In this document: positions 24,670-32,661 of the stretch, one piece after another
Layout: each line of letters begins with the position of its first letter
How positions within the stretch are numbered: position 1 is the first letter of the stretch
Origin: Phenylobacterium montanum
GTDB lineage: Bacteria > Pseudomonadota > Alphaproteobacteria > Caulobacterales > Caulobacteraceae
Assembly (NCBI RefSeq): GCF_018135625.1
Contig: NZ_CP073078.1
Span: forward strand, 2,698,501-2,762,500
Reading direction: 5' to 3'
Length of the DNA: 64,000 nt
The notes under the pieces: generated by a model
Databases searched by the model: none
What the model saw: the letters and a program-made list of their open reading frames with translations, nothing else
Told to the model about the DNA's origin: nothing
Translations under genes and position numbers: made by a program

Positions 24670-24936
24670 ATGCGTTTTGTATGGGCCTACGGAATGCTGA
24701 CGGCGTGGCTACTAGTGCCGTTCGGCTTCCTGATGGCGAACGAGCCGAGCGGAACAGGCCTTATCGGCCTGCTCATAGGTGGGACTGGCCTGCTCGCTGT
24801 CTATTACGCCCTCGCGGTTCTCATCTACCGGGTCCTGAAGACGGGCGATCTCGCCGAAAGGGCCGAAGAGATCGAGGAACAAGAGGAGCTGCGGCGCGCT
24901 CGCGAGGCCGAAGCCGCCGCCAAAGCAGGGGCATAA
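24670..24936 (+). CDS. Small two-helix membrane protein
   Basis: 88 residues starting ATG 24670, with GGGGCGAG just upstream. Transmembrane helices span about residues 3-24 and 30-53. A strongly charged cytoplasmic tail of alternating Glu and Arg (DLAERAEEIEEQEELRRARE) is probably helical or coiled coil. No family recognised. Divergent from the XRE regulator. Confidence 0.65.
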   Translation: MRFVWAYGMLTAWLLVPFGFLMANEPSGTGLIGLLIGGTGLLAVYYALAVLIYRVLKTGDLAERAEEIEEQEELRRAREAEAAAKAGA

Positions 24937-25136
24937 GGTTCGACATGTGGGTCATGGTTTTCGCGACCATGACCCCTTCGCGCGTCTTTCTGCGATCACC
25001 CAGATTTTCACGAACTTACCCGTCCCCGGTCAGCCAGAACCTTCGCCGGAGCCCGAGGGACGCTCGCCAGAGTCCGTTCGGGGTCGTCTTGGTGGTGACC
25101 TACCTGCCGACCGCCGCGACCGCTGGCGACGATGCC

Positions 25137-25170
25137 TCGCGATCAAACCGGGTTGACTCCGGGATCGCGA
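25137..25170 (+). promoter_or_regulatory. Stem-loop in front of the gene at 25189
   Basis: TCGCGATC (25137-25144) pairs with GATCGCGA (25163-25170). An inner CCGG/CCGG stem and a GTTGACT loop give 12 pairs with an AAA bulge. It ends 18 bases before ATG 25189. It could be a leader structure or an operator. Confidence 0.4.
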
Positions 25171-25188
25171 TTAGAACAAAAAAAGAAC

Positions 25189-25425
25189 ATGCCTATCCGC
25201 ATCCACAAGCTCGTCCGCCAACGCGCGCTCCCCAACGCCGGCGGACACACCCTGTTCTTTCAGACCGAGGGCGGCGGTCGTCGACGTCCGCCCGCCTTCT
25301 TTCGCCCGGGCGAGGTGCCAGAGTTCGAAGGTGAGAGTGCCTGGTTTGAGATCGAGAAGCTTCGCGGTGGTCGACGACGGGTAGTCCGCCGCGTCCACCC
25401 CGACGGCCGCCCATTTGAGGACTAG
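25189..25425 (+). CDS. Small basic hypothetical protein
   Basis: 78 residues from ATG 25189; the frame opens earlier but the purine-rich AAAAAAAGAAC tract makes this the natural start. The chain is basic and beta-like (HTLFFQTEGGGRRRPPAFFR, then WFEIEKLRGGRRRVVRRVHP). Such short Arg-rich beta proteins may bind nucleic acid. It is 3 bp from the next gene, so it heads a three-gene run with the two zinc-ribbon paralogues. Confidence 0.55.
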   Translation: MPIRIHKLVRQRALPNAGGHTLFFQTEGGGRRRPPAFFRPGEVPEFEGESAWFEIEKLRGGRRRVVRRVHPDGRPFED

Positions 25426-25428
25426 GCC

Positions 25429-25701
25429 ATGCCTGAACCGACCCGTCGGCCACCCTGGCAGATCGACGATAAGCTCGGCGGCTGGCCGATCTGGAGCCTG
25501 GTCGAACAGCGCGCGACGATCCAGATAGAATGCGACTCTTGCCCGCATTTCGCCCAGTGGACACCGGCAGACCTCGACCGAAAATTCCGCAAGGCTCGCG
25601 GCGACACCTTTGCCCGGATCGCACCGAAGCTGCGGTGCACGCGCTGCCGGTCGAATTGGGTCAGGGTTTCGTTGGCCAAGGGATCGTTCCTTGCGTCATG
25701 A
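25429..25701 (+). CDS. Zinc-ribbon-like protein, paralogue A
   Basis: 90 residues. Two cysteine pairs, CDSCPHFAQW and CTRCRSNWV, are placed about 35 residues apart, with the conserved surroundings GGWPIWSLVEQRATIQIECD and WTPADLDRKF. This is a zinc-ribbon arrangement found in a common but unnamed alphaproteobacterial family. Its closest relative is the next gene, so the two arose by tandem duplication. Nucleic-acid binding is a reasonable guess only. Confidence 0.7.
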   Translation: MPEPTRRPPWQIDDKLGGWPIWSLVEQRATIQIECDSCPHFAQWTPADLDRKFRKARGDTFARIAPKLRCTRCRSNWVRVSLAKGSFLAS

Positions 25702-25732
25702 TCGCGATGTCCAGCGAGCTGATGGTCCCCCG

Positions 25733-25996
25733 ATGGCGTCGTTCGATATCCGCGATGGCCTTGCCGACTGGCCGCTGGGCCGGCTGGTCGATGAAAACGC
25801 GACCCTGATCATCGAGTGCCAAAATTGCCCCTATCAGACAGTGTGGACGCCGCAGGAGATCATCGACCGATTTCCCAACGCCCCGGAACGCCGGCTGAGC
25901 GAGGTTGTGGAGCGGATGACATGCTCGCGCTGTCGCTCGCCGAAGGTCAGGGTTTGGCGGGCTGCACCCGGCTTCGTTCCGCAGGACTCGACGTGA
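25733..25996 (+). CDS. Zinc-ribbon-like protein, paralogue B
   Basis: 87 residues from ATG 25733. It repeats the layout of its upstream neighbour: WPLGRLVDENATLIIECQNC, WTPQEIIDRFPNAPERRLSE, then CSRCRSPKVRV. Both Cys pairs are kept. Divergence between the copies is considerable, so the duplication is not recent. The SRAP gene follows 30 bp downstream. Confidence 0.7.
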   Translation: MASFDIRDGLADWPLGRLVDENATLIIECQNCPYQTVWTPQEIIDRFPNAPERRLSEVVERMTCSRCRSPKVRVWRAAPGFVPQDST

Positions 25997-26025
25997 GCGA
26001 AAACCGGAGCGATCCTCGACGGGCC

Positions 26026-26733
26026 ATGTGCAACGAATACCAACTCCGCCTGAACTTCGGGGCCGACTGGTGGGAAACCGCCGGCAAGGTCAAGGTCCCG
26101 TTCCACTGGCGAGCGGCGTCGTCGAACCGGCCGCTGAACCGCCCCTTCAAACCGACGAACCGGGCACCGATGCTGCGGGCGATCGACCCTGCCAACCCGT
26201 CGGCCGGCCTCGAAGGTCTGGAGACTCGGTGGTGGCTGGTTCCCTTCTTCCACAAGGGGCCGGTCTCCGGGTGGAAGAGCATGTGCACCAACGCGAAGAT
26301 CGAGACGGTGGACACCACCCCTGCATTCCGCGACGCCTACAAGCGTCGGCGTGCGCTGATCCCGATCACATCCTTCATCGAGTATGACGAACCGCCCGGC
26401 TGGCGAAAGGGCGATCCGAAGCGTCGGTGGGAGGTGACCTGGGAGCCGCAGGACGAATTTGACCGGGTCCGCTATTTCGCCGGCCTCTGGGACCGCTCGA
26501 ACCCCAGCGACATGACTGAACCGCTAGAGAGCTTCGCCTTCGTCACCGGCCCGCCGGGACCCGAGGTCGGCGCGGTCCACGACCGCCAGCCGGCAGTCCT
26601 GACGCTTGAGCAGGGCCTGGAATGGCTGCGGCTGGACGGTCCCGGCAAGGACATGCTGGTCACGGAGACGCCTGCGGGCATCTACCAGCTCACCGAGCGA
26701 GCCCGAGAGATGGATTTCGAAGCCAAAGCGTGA
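26026..26733 (+). CDS. SRAP (HMCES/YedK-type) abasic-site DNA-protein crosslink protein
   Basis: 235 residues. It begins Met-Cys: Cys2, after Met removal, is the catalytic nucleophile that crosslinks to abasic sites in single-stranded DNA. Other family positions are visible: the N-A-K-I-E box (residues 89-93), the ITSFIEY Glu119 and the late GAVHDRQPAVL His. Family members protect abasic sites and, in SOS operons, accompany translesion polymerases. Here it stands alone in a mobile island, as SRAP genes often do in phages and plasmids. ATG 26026 is the only start that gives Cys at position 2. Confidence 0.92.
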   Translation: MCNEYQLRLNFGADWWETAGKVKVPFHWRAASSNRPLNRPFKPTNRAPMLRAIDPANPSAGLEGLETRWWLVPFFHKGPVSGWKSMCTNAKIETVDTTPAFRDAYKRRRALIPITSFIEYDEPPGWRKGDPKRRWEVTWEPQDEFDRVRYFAGLWDRSNPSDMTEPLESFAFVTGPPGPEVGAVHDRQPAVLTLEQGLEWLRLDGPGKDMLVTETPAGIYQLTERAREMDFEAKA

Positions 26734-26863
26734 GCTGAGCGGCCAACGATCGGCACTATTGCCGGCCAGGGCTCAGCTTGAGGTGTCGGCGGGCGTCCCT
26801 GATCAAGACGCCTCGCCAAAGGTGACGCTTAGGTGCTGGCAACAGCCCGTGCTGGAGCAAACC

Positions 26864-27349
26864 TCAGGCCGCTTCAGGGAGCAACGGCGTAGAAATGCAA
26901 TCGTGCAACAGCAACCCAGTCGGGATGTCATATGCGACAAGACGTTCGCTCGGGATGGTCCCGAAATAAAGCCACCATGTCACAGCCTTGCCGCGTCCAC
27001 CCCCTAATGACTCTAGCCGCCGACGCCATGAGCGAGGCACATTGTTTGCTGTAGCCCATCGATCCCATTTGCGGAGGGCAGGATCATTCAGATCAATATC
27101 TACCTCGATCCGGATGGCACGCTTGTCCGGAAACCGAGCCGGTTCCTCTGGGGGAATTCCTGACAGGAGCTTTTCCACATAAGTTAGCTCTCGGGCCTCC
27201 GAAAGTCCGTGCCCAGAAGCATCGATGTCAGTCGTCAGCCAGACTGCATTTTTGCTTTTCTTTGGCGTCTTGGGTACGTCACCTCTGGATAAGCCACTTG
27301 CCAAAATCCTGGGCAAATACTCTTTCGCGGTGAAATGATAGAATTTCAT
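26864..27349 (-). CDS. Hypothetical protein with ART-like opening
   Basis: 161 residues from ATG 27349. The start MKFYHFTAKEYLPRILASGL followed by NAVWLTTD is the pattern of the ADP-ribosyltransferase-like fold (DarT, DUF952 and RNA 2'-phosphotransferase relatives all open with Y/F-H-x-T...L..I...G). Downstream are an acidic beta block (AIRIEVDIDLND) and WWLYFGTIPSERL. No clear catalytic Glu motif can be assigned and no antitoxin gene is adjacent. It may be a toxin-like or nucleotide-binding protein; the family is unnamed to me. Confidence 0.6.
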   Translation of the reverse strand: MKFYHFTAKEYLPRILASGLSRGDVPKTPKKSKNAVWLTTDIDASGHGLSEARELTYVEKLLSGIPPEEPARFPDKRAIRIEVDIDLNDPALRKWDRWATANNVPRSWRRRLESLGGGRGKAVTWWLYFGTIPSERLVAYDIPTGLLLHDCISTPLLPEAA

Positions 27350-27782
27350 TCTAGGCCTCGTTGCTTGATTTGATCGCACCAAGCCCAGACCGAAGCGGCC
27401 GCAACTCGATGCGGCCTATTCATTTATACGAAAAATCGCCGCTGTAACCTGGCGAATCTTGGCCCGACACGCCTTGTTTTTATTGAGAAATTTTCCGAGC
27501 CTCGCAGGCTGGTGCCGGATCGCGGGCCGTCGCTAAACCAACACCATTCCGCGGCTGGCCCCGCTAGTCACGGCCGTCGCGGTGGTCACCTACCCGCCGG
27601 ACGCCTCGCACGCAGGTGACGCCCCCAAAATATCTGGCGAGAAAATGTCCTACATGGTTCCTATGGATCACCGTCCACGGCTCCGCTAGTATATAGAGAT
27701 CGTGGTCCTGGAGACCCGATCGGCAATCCACCACTGGGTTAGCCTAGACCGTTTCCGAGCACATCCGGATCGGTCCACACAG
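27350..27782. other. Intergenic stretch before the leader hairpins
   Basis: No gene supported. It contains a GTCACCT/AGGTGAC inverted repeat in the element-like block 27581-27622, and CCACGG/CGTGG arms (27675-27715) around TATATAG, a possible promoter area for the excisionase-integrase unit. Confidence 0.35.
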
Positions 27783-27894
27783 CAAGCCTTCGGGCTTGTC
27801 TGCCCGCCGCAGCTTCGGCTCGGGATTTAATACGGAGCCGCGCGGCCGGCTCCTATGACGAACCCCGGTCGTCGGGGAGCAGAGCGTCAGCTCT
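27783..27894 (+). promoter_or_regulatory. Leader with a run of small hairpins upstream of xis-int
   Basis: Successive stem-loops on the plus strand: CAAGCC-TTCG-GGCTTG (27783-27798, a UUCG tetraloop), AGC-TTCG-GCT (27811-27820), GAGCCG/CGGCTC (27835-27852), CCCCG/CGGGG (27863-27877) and AGAGC-GTCA-GCTCT (27881-27894). The run ends 16 bases before the TTG start of the putative excisionase. It may be a structured leader or a small RNA. Confidence 0.45.
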
Positions 27895-27910
27895 GTCACT
27901 GGATCAACCC

Positions 27911-28270
27911 TTGAATACGGAAATCACCACCCATCGCCGCGTCGACGGCGAAGTCACCACTATTGCGTCCGCCAGACGCTCTTCCAGGTCTCGCTCAACC
28001 GGGATCGACCCGCGTCTGATGAACGCCCAGGAAACCGCACGATACCTCGGCCACCAGAGCCGCGCGGTCCTGAGCGAGATACCGGTTTCACCCATAAGAC
28101 TGTCCGCCAACGGCGTCGGTCGCGGGCAACTCTGGGACCGCCATGCGATCGACCAATGGCTCGACGAGCTGTCCGGAATTCGCCACCCGACAGCCGACTC
28201 GGCACCCGCTAAGGACGATTTGGAAGACGAACTCAACGCGTGGAGGCGAACTCGTGGCCAGTGCAATTAG
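27911..28270 (+). CDS. Putative excisionase / AlpA-like DNA-binding protein
   Basis: 119 residues if started at TTG 27911; ATG 28019 would leave 83 residues and keep the domain. The block RLMNAQETARYLGHQSRAVL, then GQLWDRHAIDQWLDEL, is a MerR/AlpA-type winged helix of excisionases and helix-turn-helix 17 proteins. Its 3' end overlaps the integrase start by 17 bp, the usual xis-int arrangement. It probably directs excision and regulates int. Confidence 0.75.
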   Translation: MNTEITTHRRVDGEVTTIASARRSSRSRSTGIDPRLMNAQETARYLGHQSRAVLSEIPVSPIRLSANGVGRGQLWDRHAIDQWLDELSGIRHPTADSAPAKDDLEDELNAWRRTRGQCN

Positions 28271-29354
28271 ACTGCCTGGCACACATAGGGTGACCAAGCG
28301 GCTCGCGAAGGGCCGCTTCGCCATCTACTGGTATGTGACCCGTGGCGGGCCGCTCATCACCAAGTTCGAGGGCGAAAACCGTGGGGCGGCGCTCAAGGCC
28401 GAGGCTGAGAAGGCCGGCGAGTTGGCCGCACTCTACGCGGAAGCTCGAAAGCCCAAGCCGCCCTCGGGGCAGACGCTCCGGGGCCTGATCTACAAATACA
28501 AGATCGCCGCCGACGGCTTCGGCCGCTTGGCCGAGTCCACCAAGAAACATTGGCGGCGGTCGCTCGACGTGATCGACGGGGAGTTCGGAGACCTCCCGAT
28601 CAAACTTCTGGAGGCCAAGAGCATCAGGGTCGATATCGTCGAGTGGCGCAATCGCCGAAAGAACACGCCCCGCCAAGCCGACTACGATCTCACGGTGCTG
28701 CAACGCCTGCTCTCTTGGGCGAAGAAGACCGGCCTGATCGAGGTCAATCCGGCGGAAGGCATCGACCACATCCACCGATCGAACCGAGCCGACCAGATCG
28801 TCGAAAGCCACGAACTCGACGCCATCCTGGCCACCACCACCCCGCGCGCAGCTCTTGCGATCCGCCTCGCAGCGGCGACCGGGCTGAGACGCGAAGACCT
28901 CGTCAACATGAAATGGGAGCACGTCAAGGACAGCTACATCACGTTCCCGACCGGGAAGAGCCGTGGGCGAAAGGTCGTGACGGTCCCGATCTACGGCGAT
29001 GGTCGCGCAGTCATCGACACGCTGAAGGCTGAGCGCGAGGCTCTCATCAAGGCGGGCAAGGTCCCTTCCGCGTATGTCCTGACCACCGAGCTCGGCAAAC
29101 CGTGGCGACCCGACTCGGTGACACAGGCGTTCGTGCGAGAGGCGAAGAAGCTCAAGATCGCCAAACGCCTCAACGACCTTCGCGGAACCGCGATCACCCG
29201 CTTCGTCATCGCTGGGCTTACCGACGAGCAAGTGGCCGACATCGTCGGGTGGGAGCTCAACCGGGTCCGCAACATCCGGAAGCACTATGTCGACGCCAAC
29301 AAGATCGCGCTGGGCATCATCACCAAGCTTGAGAACGCGGAGAGGACGGGCTAA
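28254..29354 (+). CDS. int: Tyrosine recombinase, island integrase
   Basis: 366 residues from GTG 28254, with GGAGGCG six bases upstream. An N-terminal SAM-like core-binding domain (~70-175) is followed by the catalytic domain: Arg212 in TGLRREDLVNMKWEHV, Lys in the beta-hairpin GKSRGRK, NDLRGTAITR with Arg310, Trp333 in VGWELN and the nucleophile Tyr345 in IRKHYVD. The usual His of the HxxR box is Asn (N307), a tolerated but less common variant. The gene ends 97 bp from the tRNA-Gly that carries the right attachment site, so it almost certainly integrated the island there. Confidence 0.95.
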   Translation: MASAIRLPGTHRVTKRLAKGRFAIYWYVTRGGPLITKFEGENRGAALKAEAEKAGELAALYAEARKPKPPSGQTLRGLIYKYKIAADGFGRLAESTKKHWRRSLDVIDGEFGDLPIKLLEAKSIRVDIVEWRNRRKNTPRQADYDLTVLQRLLSWAKKTGLIEVNPAEGIDHIHRSNRADQIVESHELDAILATTTPRAALAIRLAAATGLRREDLVNMKWEHVKDSYITFPTGKSRGRKVVTVPIYGDGRAVIDTLKAEREALIKAGKVPSAYVLTTELGKPWRPDSVTQAFVREAKKLKIAKRLNDLRGTAITRFVIAGLTDEQVADIVGWELNRVRNIRKHYVDANKIALGIITKLENAERTG

Positions 29355-29451
29355 AGGGAACGCCCCTGGAACGCCAGTGTAAACCGCTCTGTAAACCGCC
29401 GCCCGACCATCGCCGAGCGATCCGCTTAACAGACTGATTTCACTGGCATAT

Positions 29452-29490
29452 GCGGCCGTAGTTCAGAGGTAGAACGTCAGCTTCCCAAGC
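29452..29490 (+). repeat. attR: right copy of the 39-bp island repeat
   Basis: It is identical to 9985-10023. Crossover took place somewhere within these bases, which include the anticodon loop. Because the intact tRNA lies here, its upstream promoter now comes from the island. Confidence 0.9.
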
Positions 29491-29526
29491 TGAATGTCGG
29501 GGGTTCGATTCCCCCCGGCCGCTCCA
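29452..29526 (+). tRNA. tRNA-Gly (anticodon CCC), right boundary of the island
   Basis: 75 bases including an encoded CCA. Acceptor GCGGCCG pairs with CGGCCGC, D arm GTAGTTCAGAGGTAGAAC, anticodon stem TCAGC/GCTGA with loop TTCCCAA (anticodon CCC, codon GGG), and T-arm GGGGGTTCGATTCCCCC. The first 39 bases are repeated at 9985-10023. An inverted repeat AATCACT/AGTGATT (29535-29584) follows and may help 3' end formation. Confidence 0.97.
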
Positions 29527-29779
29527 ATAAAATCAATCACTGTCGGATTTCAGTGAAATCGATTCAAATTTCACAAAAGTGATTCTGCGTCAGTCCCGCC
29601 GCTGAATTCCGCCAATAGGTTCCTGATCGCGCTGGTGCTCCGATTGCCACACCAATCGGCTGGCTAATGGCAAAAGCCTCAAAGTCCCATAAGGCGTCAT
29701 CCGGAAGCGGCGCACAAGGCCGCCCTCGCGGTGCGACAAGCAGACATACTGCTTGGTTTGTGGGTTGCCCAATATCAGC

Positions 29780-31807
29780 CTAGACCAGCTTCTTCAGAAA
29801 TTTGACCTTAGCGTGCACTAATGGATCGGTGCCCTCCTGGATTACCTTGCGAACGCGGTTGAGGAATATCCGTCCTGACCGACTACGAGAGGCAATCCAC
29901 GCCATGTCTTCGAATGCCGGCTCTGACTGCGTCAGCCAGCCAAAGACTGCGGGGTCAAGCGAATTGTCCACGAAGCTCGCCGTTACAGCCTCCCTGATCC
30001 GGGCACAACGATCCCACGCACCCCACGGCATTGGCCACGGCAGCATTGGCTCGATCACCTGCCAACCCGACAGCGGCATGGTTCCGTCGGCCAGACCGAC
30101 GTGGACGCGATCGAAGGTCATCTGAAAAAGATCAGCCCTTGAGCGGGACCGCCGGCCGAGAGCCCGCGCCATGAGGAACGCCGAAAAGAACAGTTCGTCG
30201 GTCGGGGGCACAGACCCTTTCGCTCGGGCAGCGATTGCCCACGGATCATCGCCGTAGTCATTGGGCACGTCATCCGGACGAAGACACGCGGCGAGGCCAA
30301 CGACGATTGGGCGGCTCAATGTTCCCGAGCCCAACGAGCCTTCGAGCTTGGTCGGATCTGAGGCAACGCATCTGAGCCAAGGCCAGATGTCGACGGGCTG
30401 TCCGGCTGAATACGCCTCGTCGACGATTGAGATAATGTCAGGCGCGCCGAACCGGCGGAGGACACTCCAGGCTGCATCGGCACGACCAGCGGTTACGATC
30501 GCCGCAGGGACACCCGGATCCTGAACGTCGAAGTACTCGAGGATAGCGCCGACATCGACTGACCGATTGCGCCAAAACTCGGGCTTCTTCAGGACATCGG
30601 GACGCGCAAGGCTGACCGGCTCAGCAAGCGCCGGATGACCCTCAACGCCTACGGCGAGGATGGCGGCCGGGAGGTTCCTGATTGCCGAAGCGGCTAGGTC
30701 GCCGAGCCGTGTGGGCTCGCCCAGCGCGCGGGCGAATTCCAAAGGCGAGCGGCGCCACAAGGCTTCGCCCACCGTGGTCGCTGTCGTGGACTCCATCTCA
30801 CTGTCTGCCTCGATGGCCGCATTGAGAATGAACTCGAATGTTCGATCGTCGATCGTATTGATGTTGGCGACAGCATGGTCGGCGACGATTTTCCGGGCGG
30901 CGCGCGCTTGCTTTGCGCCCAAGGCCTCGAACGCGTCTAAGGCTACGCCATAGGAGACCTCGCCACGGTCGGCCCGGTCGAGCGCCTCGTAGAGCTGGCA
31001 GAGCGATGACATTGCTGCCCGCCCCCGTGGCACGTCGCCGCCGGCGAGCCGCAAAAAGGCTCGGAGTCCATTGGGCTGATGGAGATCCTCCGCAGCGCTC
31101 ATGAGACGGGGATCGAGTGGCTCATCGCTGACCACCCGTGCGCCGGGGATCGTCGGCCGCTTCCCGGGCGACAACGGCATCGCAATTTGAAGGTCGAAGG
31201 GCTCGGTTGGCGATGAGCGATCCGCCACGACCATCGAACAGAATCGAAAGCTTCGCCTGAGCCGGGGCCACTGCTGCATCCAGATGGCAAGGATCAGGGC
31301 CTCGTCAGCCTCGTCCTGCGACGCAGGCAATTCGATCTTGCTCGTGGGATCAAGATAAAGGGCGTTGAGCAACGCTGGCGCGCGCGAACTGTGCAGTGCG
31401 TCTGGCGCATCGGTTAGGCCAACGGGTGATAGCGGAACGTCGTAGCCGGCCGCCTGTGCAGTCGGGCGCCGGAATAGGGCGAGAAGACTTGCCGCGTTCG
31501 TGATGGTTGCGAGATCCGCAAAACCGATTAGCAGCGAGTGCGTCCAAACACAGCCCGGTCTTGGCAGCTCAGGTGCGGGCCAGGTCCTGGCGAGGACGTA
31601 TTTGGAGCCATGATGCAAAGGATACCCGGTGAGCACGCCCCGCGACCCATCGCTGAACCGCGTCGTGGACGCATCGCTGAGCACCAGCATCATCCTTGCG
31701 TCGGCGTCATGCAATGTGACCGAGCTGGCCACCAATCGATGACCACCGACATAGCCGTGCAGCGCCTGATCGATGTAGATGTTCGACTCGCTCACCGAAT
31801 GAGCCAC
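29780..31807 (-). CDS. GAP1-N1-type adaptor of a GTPase conflict system
   Basis: 675 residues, last gene of the five-gene operon. The N-terminus carries the signature I associate with the GTPase-associated protein 1 N-terminal domain: IDQALHGYVGGHRLVASS at residues ~12-29, then MLVLSDAS and a W..PE...PGCVWTHSLLI block. The remaining ~450 residues are helical and repetitive, like the GAP1 middle and C-terminal regions. In predicted systems these proteins are adaptors or effector platforms for paired GTPases. No catalytic residues can be named. The start overlaps the GTPase gene upstream by 16 bp, so the products are made together. Confidence 0.8.
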   Translation of the reverse strand: MAHSVSESNIYIDQALHGYVGGHRLVASSVTLHDADARMMLVLSDASTTRFSDGSRGVLTGYPLHHGSKYVLARTWPAPELPRPGCVWTHSLLIGFADLATITNAASLLALFRRPTAQAAGYDVPLSPVGLTDAPDALHSSRAPALLNALYLDPTSKIELPASQDEADEALILAIWMQQWPRLRRSFRFCSMVVADRSSPTEPFDLQIAMPLSPGKRPTIPGARVVSDEPLDPRLMSAAEDLHQPNGLRAFLRLAGGDVPRGRAAMSSLCQLYEALDRADRGEVSYGVALDAFEALGAKQARAARKIVADHAVANINTIDDRTFEFILNAAIEADSEMESTTATTVGEALWRRSPLEFARALGEPTRLGDLAASAIRNLPAAILAVGVEGHPALAEPVSLARPDVLKKPEFWRNRSVDVGAILEYFDVQDPGVPAAIVTAGRADAAWSVLRRFGAPDIISIVDEAYSAGQPVDIWPWLRCVASDPTKLEGSLGSGTLSRPIVVGLAACLRPDDVPNDYGDDPWAIAARAKGSVPPTDELFFSAFLMARALGRRSRSRADLFQMTFDRVHVGLADGTMPLSGWQVIEPMLPWPMPWGAWDRCARIREAVTASFVDNSLDPAVFGWLTQSEPAFEDMAWIASRSRSGRIFLNRVRKVIQEGTDPLVHAKVKFLKKLV

Positions 31808-32661
31808 TCAAGGGGTTCGGTCAGATCGTGGGAGATCGCCGCTCCCGACACGAGCTGAATTCGCTCTGATGGGATGTCCTGTTCGCGCAGCCGTTCCGCT
31901 TCGGGCCTTGGTTCCACTCCTTCCTCATTTGAATCGTACTCGCCTCCCTGGGCGCTGAGGCCGTAGACGCGCCAATCCCAGCCATCGCGGCCACTTGTGA
32001 GGTATTGGTGCATCAACGGGAGCTTTTCGCGCAAAAAGGGCTCGGGCTCCCGCCGCTCGCCCGCAGCCTTGTCCCAGACCGAGATCATGATGGACAATCG
32101 GCGCGCCCCAAAATCTAGGGGTGCCCTTCGAAGGCTTTGAAGCAATTCGACCAGTTGAACCTGCGTCGGGGCGAGGCAGGGGTGCCACGGAACCGTTTCA
32201 CCAACCTTCCGTTCGATCCCGATTTTCCTGCAAAGCTCGACTTCATCATAGATCCAGTTGGGAGCATCAATACGATTGCCGTTAACAAGGAGAAGGACGT
32301 GCCCGCTGGAGAGGATATCCGCCAGCTCGATGCCCACTTCACGGCCCTCCCACATCCGCTGAAAATCTTCTCCAGGAACGTCAGGGAAGTTCAGCCGGAC
32401 GGTGCCGCCATCGGAGGTCTTCAGGTCCATGGCGACCTTCCGCAACCCTGCGATCTGCGTGCGATCCTGTTCGATCGCGCTGCGCCACCGGTTAGCGATT
32501 TCGGTCAGGTGGTCGAAATTACCCTCCCGAAGCCCTCCGAAAGTCAGGCGCGTTTGAAGTTCGCGGGATTGCACGAGATGCCAGAGCGCGGCCAGAAAGG
32601 TTGTTTTTCCGGACCCGGGAAAGCCGACAATCGAGATTGGACGGATGATAGGCCCGATCAA
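31792..32661 (-). CDS. TRAFAC-type GTPase 1 of the conflict system
   Basis: 289 residues. The P-loop GFPGSGKTT is at residues 13-21, the Walker B/switch II DVPGE at 94-98, and a base-recognition loop SVWDK at 194-198 stands in for the usual NKxD. The C-terminal part has a second basic-acidic region ending in ISHDLTEPLEWLIR. Together with the neighbouring, different GTPase this matches the double-GTPase pairs (DO-GTPase1/2 families) of GAP1/GASH loci. It overlaps both neighbours (4 bp upstream, 16 bp downstream). It should bind and hydrolyse GTP in the cytoplasm; the trigger is unknown. Confidence 0.82.
   Translation of the reverse strand: MIGPIIRPISIVGFPGSGKTTFLAALWHLVQSRELQTRLTFGGLREGNFDHLTEIANRWRSAIEQDRTQIAGLRKVAMDLKTSDGGTVRLNFPDVPGEDFQRMWEGREVGIELADILSSGHVLLLVNGNRIDAPNWIYDEVELCRKIGIERKVGETVPWHPCLAPTQVQLVELLQSLRRAPLDFGARRLSIMISVWDKAAGERREPEPFLREKLPLMHQYLTSGRDGWDWRVYGLSAQGGEYDSNEEGVEPRPEAERLREQDIPSERIQLVSGAAISHDLTEPLEWLIR

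Larger units (their letters stand above)
9985..29490. mobile_element. Genomic island integrated at tRNA-Gly(CCC)
   Basis: It is bounded by a 39-bp direct repeat (9985-10023 and 29452-29490). At the right end are a tyrosine recombinase (28254-29354) and a putative excisionase (27911-28270). Cargo includes a serine resolvase with res-like repeats, a HUH Rep-like protein, a XRE regulator, a SRAP protein, an orphan CobT-type protein and many small orphan proteins. The broken tRNA is on the left and the intact one on the right, so the island supplied the 5' half, and hence the promoter, of the present tRNA gene. Most islands instead restore the 3' half. Confidence 0.88.

Noticed and set aside
28233-29285. 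350-residue minus-strand frame
   Set aside because: Antisense shadow of the integrase.
29590-29772. 60-codon minus-strand frame just after the GAP1 gene
   Set aside because: TTG start without a ribosome site, no recognisable domain; may be chance, although it lies 8 bp after the operon.
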